A DNA stretch of 64,000 nucleotides from Gordonia hirsuta DSM 44140 = NBRC 16056. Its GTDB lineage: Bacteria > Actinomycetota > Actinomycetes > Mycobacteriales > Mycobacteriaceae. Location: positions 124,001-188,000 of the forward strand of contig NZ_BANT01000002.1 in the NCBI RefSeq assembly GCF_000333015.1. The letters are read 5' to 3'. The notes under the pieces are model-generated. The model was not told the DNA's origin. It saw only the letters and a program-made list of their open reading frames with translations, and did no database searches. A program made the position numbers and the translations under genes. This document shows, one piece after another, positions 9,694-26,900 of this stretch (its first letter is position 1; each line of letters opens with the position of its first letter).

Positions 9694-10926
9694 TCAGACG
9701 GTGAAACCGCCGCGATTGCTCTTGGTGGCGCCTTCCTTGAGGACCAGCAGGATGTTGTCGTTGTCGCCGACCAGATCGGCGTCGGCGCTCGGGTCGCCCT
9801 TGACCACGACGACGTCGGCCAGCTTGCCGGCCTCCAGGGTTCCCAGCTTGTCGTCGACCCCGCACAACTCGGCCGAGACCTTGGTGCCGGCCGAGATCGC
9901 CTGCAGCGGGGTCATCCCGCCGTACTTGACCAGCAGACCCACCTCGCCCAGGTTGGTGCCGTGGTCGGGAACCAGACCGGCGTCGGTTCCGGTGGCGATC
10001 TTGATGCCTGCCTTGACGGACTTGGCGATCGACTCCTGCGCCATCGCATGCCACTTCGCGCTCTTGGCCACGGCCTGCGGGGTGGCAGTGTCCGGGTGCA
10101 GGGTCTCCAGCAGAGTCGGCACCAGGAACTGACCGTTCTTCACCATCTCCTGGCGCAGCTCATCGGTGAGGGCGTAACCGTGCTCGATACTGCGCACGCC
10201 GCCGCGGACGGCCGCGGTGATGCCCTTCAGGCCGATCGCGTGGGCGGCCACCGGGCGACCGCCGTAGGCCTGGCCCTCTTCGACGATCGCTTCGACGAGT
10301 TCCTCGCGCGCGCCCAGGTAGTCGGGCTGATCGTTGATCGAGGTGACACCGCCGGATGAGGCGACCTTGATCACGTCGACGCCCTCGCGGGCGAGTTTGC
10401 GGGCCTCGAGGCGGGCCTCGTCCACACTGTCGACCAACACGCCGCCGACCAGTTCGGTACCGCTGAGACCCGACGGGATATGGAAGTCGGCGTGGCCGCC
10501 GGTCTGGCTGAGCATCTTGTCGGCGACGAGCAGTCGCGGGCCTTCGATCAGGCCGTGTTCGACCGCATCGCGCACACCCACGTCGACGCCCATCAAATCG
10601 CGCACGGTGGTGACGCCTGCTTCCAGGGTCACCTTCAGTCGCTCGATCAACTGGAAGTAGCGGTACGACGGCGGGACCATCGCGGCCATCACCGGTGACC
10701 CCTTGGTGCCCGGCAGTGACAGATGCACGTGCACGTCGAAGAAACCGGGGCAGATGGTGTTGCCGCCCAGATCCACGCGGACCGCGTCGTCACCGGGGGA
10801 CGGGGCGCCGGCGGCGGGTCCGGCGTAGGTGATGGTCGTATCGTCGATCACCAGTACCGCGTCGGCGACGGGCTCTCCTCCGTTTCCGTCGATCAGGCGG
10901 GCGTTGTGCAAGACGGTCGTGGTCAT
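9694..10926 (-). CDS. Metal-dependent amidohydrolase
   Basis: A 410-residue member of the amidohydrolase superfamily, closest in pattern to imidazolonepropionase-like or Xaa-Pro dipeptidase-like hydrolases that cleave cyclic amides or dipeptides. The N-terminal beta-sandwich is MTTTVLHNARLIDGNG. The first metal ligands are HVH in FFDVHVHLSLPG near residue 64. The bridging lysine is probably the one in DVIKVASSGGV, with further histidines in VAAHAIG and SIEHGY and the catalytic Asp in TGTDAGLVPDHG. Position and spacing fit the family but do not fix a substrate. The start was chosen at 10926 because TATATA stands 6 nt upstream; translations extended further upstream do not resemble the family. 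No signal peptide, so cytoplasmic. Confidence 0.9.
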   Translation of the reverse strand: MTTTVLHNARLIDGNGGEPVADAVLVIDDTTITYAGPAAGAPSPGDDAVRVDLGGNTICPGFFDVHVHLSLPGTKGSPVMAAMVPPSYRYFQLIERLKVTLEAGVTTVRDLMGVDVGVRDAVEHGLIEGPRLLVADKMLSQTGGHADFHIPSGLSGTELVGGVLVDSVDEARLEARKLAREGVDVIKVASSGGVTSINDQPDYLGAREELVEAIVEEGQAYGGRPVAAHAIGLKGITAAVRGGVRSIEHGYALTDELRQEMVKNGQFLVPTLLETLHPDTATPQAVAKSAKWHAMAQESIAKSVKAGIKIATGTDAGLVPDHGTNLGEVGLLVKYGGMTPLQAISAGTKVSAELCGVDDKLGTLEAGKLADVVVVKGDPSADADLVGDNDNILLVLKEGATKSNRGGFTV

Positions 10927-10932
10927 GATCTG

Positions 10933-10938
10933 TATATA
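10933..10938 (-). promoter_or_regulatory. -10 hexamer of the amidohydrolase, probable leaderless promoter
   Basis: On the minus strand TATATA stands 6 nt before the ATG at 10926, within an AT run that stands out strongly in this GC-rich region. Confidence 0.6.
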
Positions 10939-10977
10939 TACCTGCACCGCCGGCTGGCGGGAGGCAACCTGCGGTGA

Positions 10978-12177
<1,200 letters not shown>

Positions 12178-12254
12178 CCGGCCTGCCCCGCGCGTCGACA
12201 CCGCTGCCCATCCGCCACCAATCCACCCCCGCACCCACGTGAAAGAAGTTCCCC

Positions 12255-14747
12255 GTGCGCCTCTCCCAGTCCTGGCTGACCGAAGCTCTGCAAGCCGGAT
12301 CCCCCGGCTGGTCGGCATCGACCGACGACATCGATGCCGGCTTCGTCCGGGTCGGCTTCGAGATCGAGGACGTCGAACCGTTCCCGGTGACCACCGGTCC
12401 GCTGGTGATCGGCCGCGTCACCGAGATCGAAGAGCTCACCGAGTTCAAAAAGCCGATCCGGTTCTGCCTGGTCGACGTCGGGAACGACGACGGCGCACCC
12501 CAGGAGATCGTCTGTGGCGCCCGGAACTTCTCCGTCGGTGACCTGGTGGTCGTGGCGCTGCCCGGGGCCGTACTGCCCGGCGATTTCCAGATCGGTGCGC
12601 GCAAGACCTACGGGAAGATGTCGGCGGGCATGATCTGCTCGGTGTCTGAACTGGGCATCGGCTCCGACCACACCGGCATCCTCGTGCTGGCGCCGGGCAC
12701 CGGCGAGCCAGGGGAGAGCGCCTACCCGGTTCTGGGTCTGGACGATGTGGCCATCGACGTCAACGTGACCCCCGATCGCGGCTACGCCTTCTCCATGCGC
12801 GGTCTGGGCCGGGAACTGGCCAGCGCCTTCGCCCTGTCCTATGAGGATCCCGCGCAGACCGTCGGGGAGCCGGCCGCTGAGAAGGGCCGGTCGTGGCCGG
12901 TGCGGCTGGACGACGACGGCGGCGCAGCGCGCTACACCGCGCGGCTGATCGAGAGTGTCGACCCGACCGCGGTCAGCCCGTGGTGGATGGCCAAACGACT
13001 CATGGTCGCCGGTATCCGGCCGATCTCGGCGATCGTGGACGTCACCAACTACGTGATGATCGAACTCGGCCAGCCGCTGCACGCTTTCGACGCCGACAAG
13101 CTGACCGGCACGGTCGTCGTGCGCGCGGCCCGCGCGGGCGAGACGCTGGAGACGCTCGACGGGGTGGTCCGCACCCTCGACCCCGAGGATGTGGTGATCG
13201 CCGACGATTCGGGCCCGATCGCCCTGGCTGGGGTGATGGGCGGGGCCGCCACCGAGGTCACGGCCGCCACGACCCGGGTGCTGCTGGAGTCGGCGAACTT
13301 CGATCAGGTGCGCGTGTTCCGGACCGGGAAACGGCACAAACTGAGTTCGGAGGCGGCCAAGCGGTTCGAGCGGTTGGTGGATCGTGAGGTCACCGCGGTG
13401 GCCTCCGATCGGGCTGCGCAGCTGATCACCGAGGTCGCCGGCGGCCGTGTGGTGGGTCAGCTGACCGATGTGCGGGCCGCACAGCCCCCTGCCGAGCCCA
13501 TCGTCATCGCGGCCGACCTGCCCGACCGCATCGCCGGTGTGCGTTACCCGGCCGGTACCACCGAAGCGCGGCTGCGTGAAGTCGGCTGCGCCGTCGACGG
13601 GGCCACCGGCGCGGACGGCATGCTGGCGGTGACGCCGCCGTCCTGGCGCCCGGACCTGAAGCTGCCAGCCGATCTGGTCGAAGAAGTGGTGCGGCTGGAA
13701 GGCCTCGAGGACATTCCGGCGGTGGTGCCCAGTGCACCCGGCGGCACCGGGCTGACGCCTCGTCAGCGGCGCCGCCGCGCGGTCGGCGTCGCGATGGCCA
13801 CCGACGGCTTCGTCGAGGTGCTGCCGTACCCGTTCATGCCGGCCGGCGTGTTCGACACCTGGGGTCTGGACGCGGACGATCCGCGTCGGCGGACCGTCAA
13901 GGTCCTCAACCCGCTGGAGAACGACAGGCCTGAGCTGAACACCACCTTGCTGCCGGGGCTGCTGGAGATGACGGCACGCAATCTGGCGCGCGGCAACCGG
14001 GATCTGGCACTGTACGCGATCGGTCAGGTGGTCCTCGGCGGTGAGCAGGGCCCGACGGTCGGCGCCCTGGACGTGAGCCGTCGTCCCACGGCCGAGGAAC
14101 AGGCCGCCCTGGACGATTCGCTGCCTGCGCAGCCGGTGCACCTCGCGGCGGTCCTGACCGGGCTGCGCGATCCGGCGGGGCCGGCTGGTCCCGGCCGGCC
14201 CGCCGATGCCTACGACGCCTTCGCCGCCGCTCGCACCGTTGCGGCGGCGGCCGGGGTAGAGCTGGCGCTGGTCGCCGACCAGCAGCTGCCGTGGCATCCG
14301 GGTCGCTGCGCCCGCCTCGAGGTCGGCGGAATCCCCGTCGGTTATGCCGGCGAACTGCATCCGGCGGTCCTGGAGCGGGCGGAGCTGCCGCCACGACTGT
14401 GCGCGCTGGAGATCGACCTGGACCAGATCCCACTGCGCACGGTGCTGCCGTCACCGCAGATCTCGCCGTTCCCGGCGGTGCTGCAGGATGTGAACGTCGT
14501 CGTGTCCGAGGAGGTTCCGGCCCAGCAGGTACAGAACGCACTGGCCGCGGGCGCCGGCGAACTGCTCGAATCGATCACGCTGTTCGACGTGTTCACCGGT
14601 GAACAGGTGGGCGAGGGCAACAAATCGCTGACCTTCGCGCTGACCTTCCGGGCACCCGATCGCACACTGACCGAAGACGAGGCGAGCGCGGCGAAGCTGA
14701 CGGCGGTCGAACACGCCGGCAGCGTCGTGGGGGCTCGCCTGCGCTGA
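12255..14747 (+). CDS. pheT: Phenylalanyl-tRNA synthetase beta subunit
   Basis: The 830-residue beta subunit of phenylalanyl-tRNA synthetase, needed for tRNA binding and editing of mischarged Tyr. An EMAP-like tRNA-binding domain (about 40-150, with AGMICSVSELGIGSDHTGI) is followed by the B3/B4 editing domain (about 210-390, with NYVMIELGQPLHAFDADKL), the B5 domain, the core, and a C-terminal ferredoxin-fold anticodon-binding domain (about 735-830, with SPFPAVLQDVNVVVSE). It starts with GTG at 12255 after AAAGAAG. The stop codon lies inside the first unit of a 15-bp tandem repeat. Cytoplasmic partner of PheS, co-transcribed. Confidence 0.96.
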   Translation: MRLSQSWLTEALQAGSPGWSASTDDIDAGFVRVGFEIEDVEPFPVTTGPLVIGRVTEIEELTEFKKPIRFCLVDVGNDDGAPQEIVCGARNFSVGDLVVVALPGAVLPGDFQIGARKTYGKMSAGMICSVSELGIGSDHTGILVLAPGTGEPGESAYPVLGLDDVAIDVNVTPDRGYAFSMRGLGRELASAFALSYEDPAQTVGEPAAEKGRSWPVRLDDDGGAARYTARLIESVDPTAVSPWWMAKRLMVAGIRPISAIVDVTNYVMIELGQPLHAFDADKLTGTVVVRAARAGETLETLDGVVRTLDPEDVVIADDSGPIALAGVMGGAATEVTAATTRVLLESANFDQVRVFRTGKRHKLSSEAAKRFERLVDREVTAVASDRAAQLITEVAGGRVVGQLTDVRAAQPPAEPIVIAADLPDRIAGVRYPAGTTEARLREVGCAVDGATGADGMLAVTPPSWRPDLKLPADLVEEVVRLEGLEDIPAVVPSAPGGTGLTPRQRRRRAVGVAMATDGFVEVLPYPFMPAGVFDTWGLDADDPRRRTVKVLNPLENDRPELNTTLLPGLLEMTARNLARGNRDLALYAIGQVVLGGEQGPTVGALDVSRRPTAEEQAALDDSLPAQPVHLAAVLTGLRDPAGPAGPGRPADAYDAFAAARTVAAAAGVELALVADQQLPWHPGRCARLEVGGIPVGYAGELHPAVLERAELPPRLCALEIDLDQIPLRTVLPSPQISPFPAVLQDVNVVVSEEVPAQQVQNALAAGAGELLESITLFDVFTGEQVGEGNKSLTFALTFRAPDRTLTEDEASAAKLTAVEHAGSVVGARLR

Positions 14748-14815
14748 ACCGGGCTGCGCTGAACCGGGCTGCGCTGAACCGGGCTGCACTGAACCGGTCT
14801 GCACTGAACCGGGCT
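14741..14815 (+). repeat. Five tandem 15-bp repeats over the pheT stop codon
   Basis: Units start at 14741, 14756, 14771, 14786 and 14801. The first three are identical (GCGCTGAACCGGGCT); the fourth and fifth differ at one or two positions. The first unit includes the last codon and TGA stop of pheT. Related but degenerate GGTGCCGGGCT-like sequence continues to about 14865, filling most of the convergent gap between pheT and the amphi-Trp gene. Because the unit is 15 bp, slippage would not shift the frame. Confidence 0.9.
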
Positions 14816-14876
14816 ACGGTGCCGGCCTGCGGTGCCGGGCTCCGGTCCTGCCGGGCTACGGCACCGGCTGTGCGGA

Positions 14877-15152
14877 TCAGCCGATGCGAAGCTGCCCCGG
14901 TCCGGCGGTATCGCCTTCGCGCCACTCGATCTCGATCTCCAGCTCGAGCTTGGGACCGCGGCGACGCTTGGGTTCGCGAGTCACCTCGACGTCGACCTTG
15001 ACGTTGGCCGGCAGGTCCAGCGAGACGTTCTCGGTGCCCACCGACAGATCCACCCGGCCCTCCCGGATGCGGCCGGCGAGGGTCTCCAGCAGGGTGGCCA
15101 CGCCGTCCAGGCTCATGGTCTGGGAAGTCTTCAACAGTTTCTCGCTGGGCAT
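14877..15152 (-). CDS. Amphi-Trp domain protein
   Basis: A 91-residue protein that I assign to the small amphi-Trp family by its pattern: an N-terminal helix (SLDGVATLLETLAGRIREGR), then alternating strands (VDLSVGTENVSLDLPANVKV) and a C-terminal LELEIEIEWREGD with the late tryptophan. The family has no firmly established function; it is cytoplasmic and lacks catalytic motifs. The ATG at 15152 was chosen because GAGGAG stands 7 nt upstream; a longer translation to 15290 has non-coding character. It is divergent from the metallophosphoesterase and convergent with pheT. Confidence 0.8.
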   Translation of the reverse strand: MPSEKLLKTSQTMSLDGVATLLETLAGRIREGRVDLSVGTENVSLDLPANVKVDVEVTREPKRRRGPKLELEIEIEWREGDTAGPGQLRIG

Positions 15153-15271
15153 CGGAGAGCTCCTCATCAGTGCGGGAACGGCGAGTATTGCCGGGAAGGC
15201 ACGTCGTCTATATTCCCATTGTCGGAAATGCTGCCTGCGTTCCACAGTACCGGGGAGGTCGGAGCCGGTTG

Positions 15272-16423
15272 ATGTATCTGATCGCCGCAACGGTCGCGGC
15301 CGCGCTGGTGGTGCTGATCACCTACTGGCTCCATCGTCGCCTCGTGGTGGCTCCGGGGCTCCGCGGCCGCTGGGCGATGGCCGCCGACACCGTCCTGGTG
15401 CTCGGCGCGCTCGCCGGGGTGGGGGCCTTTCTCACCGCCTCGGGGATGCTGGACCCGGCGTGGGCGCGTCCGCTCGGTTTCATCGGATTCACCTGGTGGG
15501 CGGTGGTGTTCTATCTGATTCTCGGGGCCGGGCTGATCGCACTGGTGTCCCTGCTGATCCGGCTGGTGGCGCGCATGACCGGTCGCCCGCGCCTGGCCCG
15601 GCCGCAGCGCTGGCTGCAGATCGCCACCGCTGCGCTGGTGGTGGTGACGGCGATCCTGGTCGGCTCCGGACTGGTGGCGGCCGGGCGACCACAGGTCAGC
15701 GAATCCGCCGTCGTCGTTCCGCGGCTGCCGCAGCAGTTCGACGGGCTGCGTATCGCGGTGGTGACCGACCTGCATGTCGGCCCGGCCCGCGGCGCCGGGT
15801 ACACCCGGCGGGTGGTCGACCTGGTGAACGGGGCACGACCTGACGTGGTGATCCTGGGCGGGGATCTGGCCGACGGCACCATCGCGCAGATCAGCGCCGA
15901 TCTCGCGCCGCTACGACGGTTGCGGGCACCGATGGGTGTGTACGGGGTCAGCGGTAACCACGAGTACCTGGTCGAAGACGGTGAATCGTGGCTGGACTTC
16001 TGGGAACGGCTCGGCGTTCGGCCGCTGCGCAACGAGCGTGTCGAACTGCATCGAGACGGTGCGACCATCGACCTGGCCGGTGTGCACGACTACACCGCGC
16101 CGGTGACGGCCGGAACCGATCCGGCCGCGGCGCTGGACGGCCGCGACGGCGACCGGGCGCTGATCTACGTGGCGCACCAACCGCGCCAGGCCGATGCGGT
16201 GCAGGGTCGCGGGGTCGGACTGCAGCTGTCCGGACACACCCATGGCGGCCAGCTGTGGCCGTTCGGTTATGCGGTGGCATTGCAGCAGCCGGTGGTTTCG
16301 GGCTTCGGCGAAGTCGGCGATGTGCCGGTATTCGTCTCGCGGGGCGCCGGTTCCTGGGGCCCGCCGGTCCGGGTCGGGGCCGCCCCGGAGATCGCCGTAC
16401 TGACCCTGCAGGCACCCCGCTGA
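15272..16423 (+). CDS. Membrane-anchored metallophosphoesterase
   Basis: A 383-residue protein with about four N-terminal membrane spans (residues 1-20, 35-58, 68-95, 115-135) followed by a calcineurin-like phosphoesterase domain. All metal-binding motifs are present: DLHVG, GGDLADG, GNHEY, AHQPRQ (the histidine of motif 4) and SGHTHGGQ. This arrangement resembles the YkuE/YaeI group, thought to cleave phosphodiester or phospholipid-like substrates; the substrate here is unknown. The ATG at 15272 follows GGGGAGG (15253-15259); in-frame codons further upstream give an unlikely polar extension. It is followed by the arginine operon but is separately transcribed, since argC has its own promoter. 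Confidence 0.88.
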   Translation: MYLIAATVAAALVVLITYWLHRRLVVAPGLRGRWAMAADTVLVLGALAGVGAFLTASGMLDPAWARPLGFIGFTWWAVVFYLILGAGLIALVSLLIRLVARMTGRPRLARPQRWLQIATAALVVVTAILVGSGLVAAGRPQVSESAVVVPRLPQQFDGLRIAVVTDLHVGPARGAGYTRRVVDLVNGARPDVVILGGDLADGTIAQISADLAPLRRLRAPMGVYGVSGNHEYLVEDGESWLDFWERLGVRPLRNERVELHRDGATIDLAGVHDYTAPVTAGTDPAAALDGRDGDRALIYVAHQPRQADAVQGRGVGLQLSGHTHGGQLWPFGYAVALQQPVVSGFGEVGDVPVFVSRGAGSWGPPVRVGAAPEIAVLTLQAPR

Positions 16424-18785
<2,362 letters not shown>

Positions 18786-18789
<4 letters not shown>

Positions 18790-19690
18790 GTCAGACATCC
18801 GAACAGATCACCTCGCTGCAGAAGGCGGCGATCCTCGCCGAGTCCCTGCCCGCCCTCCAGGCCCTGCACGGGCGCCGGGTGGTGGTCAAGTACGGCGGCA
18901 ACGCCATGGTCGACGACGACCTCAAGTCCGCCTTCGCCGCCGATATGGTGCTGCTGCGCGCCTGCGGCATCCACCCGGTCGTGGTGCACGGCGGCGGTCC
19001 GCAGATCTCGGCGATGCTCACCCGGCTCGGCCTGGAAGGGGAGTTCCGCGGCGGCTTCCGCGTCACCACCCCCGAAGTGATGGATGTGGCCCGCATGGTC
19101 CTCTTCGGTCAGGTCGGCCGGGAACTGGTGGGTCTGATCAATGCCTATGGGCCGTATGCGGTCGGTCTGACCGGCGAAGACGCCAGTCTGCTCACCGCTC
19201 GCCGGCGCACGGTGATGGTCGACGGTGAAGCGGTCGACATCGGTCTGGTCGGCGATATCGCCGCGGTCAACACCTCCGCGGTCGACGATCTGATCGCCGC
19301 CGGCCGCATCCCGGTGATCTCGACGATCGCCCCCGACAACGACGGTGTGGTGCACAACATCAACGCCGACACCGCGGCCGGGGCGGTCGCGGCCGCCTTG
19401 GGCGCCGAGCATCTGGTGATGCTCACCGACGTCGAAGGGCTCTACACCGACTGGCCCGACCGGGGATCACTGGTGGACCTGATCGATGCCGGCGCCGTGC
19501 GCGAACTGCTGCCACGCCTTGACTCGGGGATGATTCCGAAGATGGAGGCGTGCCTGCAGGCGGTCGAATCCGGTGTCGGGGCCGCTCACGTGATCGACGG
19601 GCGCCGTGCACACTCGGTGCTGGCGGCACTGCTGACCGAATCGGCGATCGGCACCACCGTGCTGGCCGAGGTACCGAACGGAGGAAGCCG

Positions 19691-19694
<4 letters not shown>
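18786..19694 (+). CDS. argB: Acetylglutamate kinase
   Basis: ArgB phosphorylates N-acetylglutamate, usually the arginine-inhibited step in organisms with the cyclic ArgJ route. The 302-residue amino-acid-kinase-fold protein shows [10 protein letters not shown] for phosphate binding, [11 protein letters not shown], and a C-terminal [20 protein letters not shown]. The N-terminal helix before the core (about residues 1-25) is typical of arginine-sensitive hexameric kinases. ATGA overlap with argJ and GTGA overlap with argD indicate translational coupling. Confidence 0.96.
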
Positions 19695-21822
<2,128 letters not shown>

Positions 21823-21830
21823 CCGCTGCG

Positions 21831-22358
21831 ATGAGCCGCTCCGACCCCGAAGACGAGGAGTTCGCCGGCGCCGACGGCACCCGTCTGGCGGCCACCCGTG
21901 CGGGACGGCTGGCACGGATCATCGAGATCCTCACCGCCCGGCAGGTACGCAGCCAGCTGGAGCTGCGGCAGCTGCTGGCCGCCGAGGGGATCGAAGCCAC
22001 CCAGGCGACCCTGTCGCGAGACCTGGACGAGCTGGGCGCGGTGAAACTCCGCGGGGCCGATGGCGGCGCCGGCTTCTACGTCGTACCCGAGGACGGTCAT
22101 CTGCTGCGCGGTATCACCGGCGGCACCGATCGGCTGTCCCGGCTGCTCAGCGATCTGCTGGTCTCGACAGACGCCTCGGGAAACATCGCCGTGCTGCGCA
22201 CTCCGCCGGGGGCCGCCCAGTACCTGGCCAGCGCCCTGGACCGGGCCAGTCTGGCCGATGTGGTCGGCACCATCGCCGGCGACGACACGGTCTTCGTGCT
22301 GGCCCGCGATCCGATGACCGGCGCGCAGCTGGCCGATGAGATCGAAGGACTGGTCTGA
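21831..22358 (+). CDS. argR: Arginine repressor
   Basis: ArgR is a hexameric DNA-binding repressor that senses arginine. The 175-residue product has an N-terminal winged helix ([14 protein letters not shown], then [20 protein letters not shown]) and a C-terminal oligomerisation/arginine domain ([19 protein letters not shown], then [17 protein letters not shown] with the aspartates that contact arginine). The ATG at 21831 is preferred over the GTG at 21819, because that GTG overlaps the AGGAG sequence itself and MSRSD aligns with the start of the mycobacterial protein. Its probable target is the operator at argC. Confidence 0.94.
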   Translation: MSRSDPEDEEFAGADGTRLAATRAGRLARIIEILTARQVRSQLELRQLLAAEGIEATQATLSRDLDELGAVKLRGADGGAGFYVVPEDGHLLRGITGGTDRLSRLLSDLLVSTDASGNIAVLRTPPGAAQYLASALDRASLADVVGTIAGDDTVFVLARDPMTGAQLADEIEGLV

Positions 22359-23902
<1,544 letters not shown>

Positions 23903-23950
23903 TCTGCATTACCCCGGCGAGATCGCGGGGCGCGCGAGGAGGTTGTGACG

Positions 23951-26900
23951 ATGGTTGGTGTGCCGAACATTGGCGGGATGGTCGGTCGCGTGGTCGCGAC
24001 CGCGCAGAACGGGCTGGAAGTGGTCCGTCTCGGTGGATTCGAGACCGGTACCGAACCGGCACCGTTCCGGATCGTCGAGACCGAGAAGATGTATCGGTTG
24101 CGACGCTATTTCCCCGAAGATCCCGGTGACGGCTTCTCCCACATCATCCTGATCCCGCCGATGATGGTTTCGGCGAACGTCTACGACGTGACCCGGGACA
24201 ACGGCGCCGCCTCGATCCTGTACCGGCACGGCATCATTCCGTGGGTCATCGACTTCGGTTCGCCCGATCACGAAGAGGGCGGCATGGAACGCACCCTCAC
24301 CGACCATGTGATGGCCATCAGCCGCGTGGTGGACCTGGTCCGCGGCGTCGTCGGGCGGGACGTGCATCTGGGCGGCTACTCCCAGGGCGGCATGTTCGCC
24401 TATCAGACCGCGGCCTATCGGCGGTCGGCCGGCATCGCCAGCGTGGTGACCTACGGCAGCCCCGTCGATGTGCTGGCCGCGCTGCCGTTGGGTGTGCCGG
24501 CCAATCTGGCGGTGCCCGGCGCCGAGCTGCTGGCCGACAAGGTCTTCACCCGGCTGTGGATCCCCAGCTGGCTGGCTCGCACCGGATTCCAGATGGCCGA
24601 TCCGGTCAAGACCGCGCGCAGTCGCATCTCGTTCCTGCGGAAACTGCACGACCGCGATGCGCTGCTGCCGCGGGAAGATCAGCGCCGGTTCATCGAGCAG
24701 GAGGGCTGGGTCGCCTGGTCCGGTCCGGCGATCGCCGAACTGCTCAAACAGTTCGTCGTCCACAACCGGATGGTGTCGGGCGGCTTCGTGATCGATGGCG
24801 AGATCGTCTCGCTCACCGAGATCACCAGCCCCGTCCTGGCCTTCGTCGGCGAGACCGACGACATCGGGCAGCCCCTGGCGGTGCGCGGCATCGTCAACGC
24901 CTCCCCGGACGCCGACGTCTACGAGACCCTGATCCCGGCCGGGCACTTCGGCCTGGTGGTCGGATCCACGGCCGGCCGGCTGTCCTGGCCGACCACCTCC
25001 CAGTGGATCCGGTGGATCGACGGCGAGGGGGAGCGGCCCGAGACCATCTCGCCGATGTCGCCGCCGGAAAAGGGCGGCGGCTCGGGGATCAGCTGGACCA
25101 GCCGCCTGACCTACGGTGTCGGGCAGGTCGCCGGGGCCGGCACGGTCCTGACCAAGGAGTTGATCGACGCCGTCGATTCGGTGCAACGCACCACCCGGGC
25201 GGTGGCCAGCGAATCGGTCCGCACGGTGCCGCGCCTGTTCCGGCTGGGGCAGATCCAGCCGTCGACGCGCATCTCGCTGGGCAAACTGATGAGCGAGAAC
25301 AACCGGCGCACCCCGGACGCGGAACTGTTCCTGTTCGAGAACCGCGTGCTCACCCACGATCAGGTGAACACCCGTATCGACAACGTCGTCGCCGGTCTGA
25401 TCGAATGCGGTGTCCGCCCCGGTGAACACATCGGTGTGATGATGGATCCGCGTCCCTCGGCGCTGGTCGTGGTGGCCGCCCTGTCCCGGCTCGGGGCGGT
25501 GGCGGTGATGCTGTCCTCGGCCAGTGACCTGGCCGAGATGGTCACCGAAGCGCAGGTGCGGGTGATCGTCGCCGATCCGGATCATCTGGACATCGCCTCC
25601 TCGGTGTGCGGCCGTGTCCTGGTGCTCGGTGGCGGCGATGCGCGTGTCATCGATCGGGCCGACGGCTCGTCGATCGTGGATATGGAACGCATCGATCCGG
25701 CGCAGGTGCGGTTGCCGAGCTGGTACCGCCCCGATCCGGGGTTGGCCGGTGACCTGGCATTCATCTTGTATTCGCGGGTGCAGAGCCGTTTGGTCCGCTG
25801 GTCGGTCACCAATCACCGGTTCGCCATGTCGGCCTTCGGTGCGGCGGCTGCGGCCGGTCTGTCCGATCACGACACCGTCTACTGTCTGCCGCCGCTGCAC
25901 CACGCCTCGGGTCTGCTGACCACGCTCGGCGCCACGGTGGCCGGCCGGTCCCGGATCGCCCTGTCGACCGGGGTCGACGTCGACCGTTTCCAGACCGAGG
26001 TGCGCCGTTACGGCGTCACCGTGGTCTCCTACACCTGGAGCATGCTGCGCGAGGTGCTGCATTCGCCGTCCTTCGACCCGGCACAGCTGTCGACGGTCCG
26101 GCTGTTCATGGGCTCGGGCCTGCCGACCGGACTGTGGGCCGATATCCATCGGGAACTGCCCAGGTCCAAGGTGCTCGAGTTCTTCGCCACCGCCGACGGT
26201 TCGGCGATCCTGGCCAACATCGACGGCACCAAGATCGGTGCGATGGGCCGGCCGCTGCCGGAGACCAACAGTGTCGCGCTGGCCGCCTACCGCACCGACC
26301 TGGGGCAGTTGGAGATCGACCGGGACAGCGGCTTCGTCCGGGCCGCCGAGACCGGTGAAGTCGGCATGCTGATGGCTCATGCCGGACAGCGTTACGAAGC
26401 CGGCGGCCGGGTGCTGCGCGATGTGTTCCGTCCGCACGATCGGTGGGAGGTGTCCGGACTCCTGTTCCGCCGGGACGTCGACGGGGACCTGTGGTTCCTG
26501 GGTTCGGAGTCGACGATGATCCGGTCGGCCGACGGGGTGCTGTTCGCCGAGCCCATCCAGCAGGCGCTGGCGCGGATGCCCGGTATCGATCAGGCTGTGG
26601 TCTACGGCGTGGGAGAACCGGGGGAACAGGTGGCGGTGGCCGCGCTGACGCTGCGCACGGGGGCATCGTCGCCCACCCCGACGCAGCTGCGAGTGACTCT
26701 CGGTGAGCTGGCGGCGACCGACCGTCCGCACCTGATCATGGTGGTCCGGGACATTCCGGTCAGCGAATCGTACCGGCCGATGTACGCCGATCTGGTGCGC
26801 CGCGGGATCCCCAAACCCGGACCGAAGATCTGGTACCGCGATGCTCAGGGCCGCTACCGCCGGTACACCAAGTCGATCGTCGACTCGATCGACTGGTCGG

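Noticed and set aside
14741-14815. CRISPR array
   Set aside because: Units are contiguous 15-bp repeats without spacers, and no cas genes are present.
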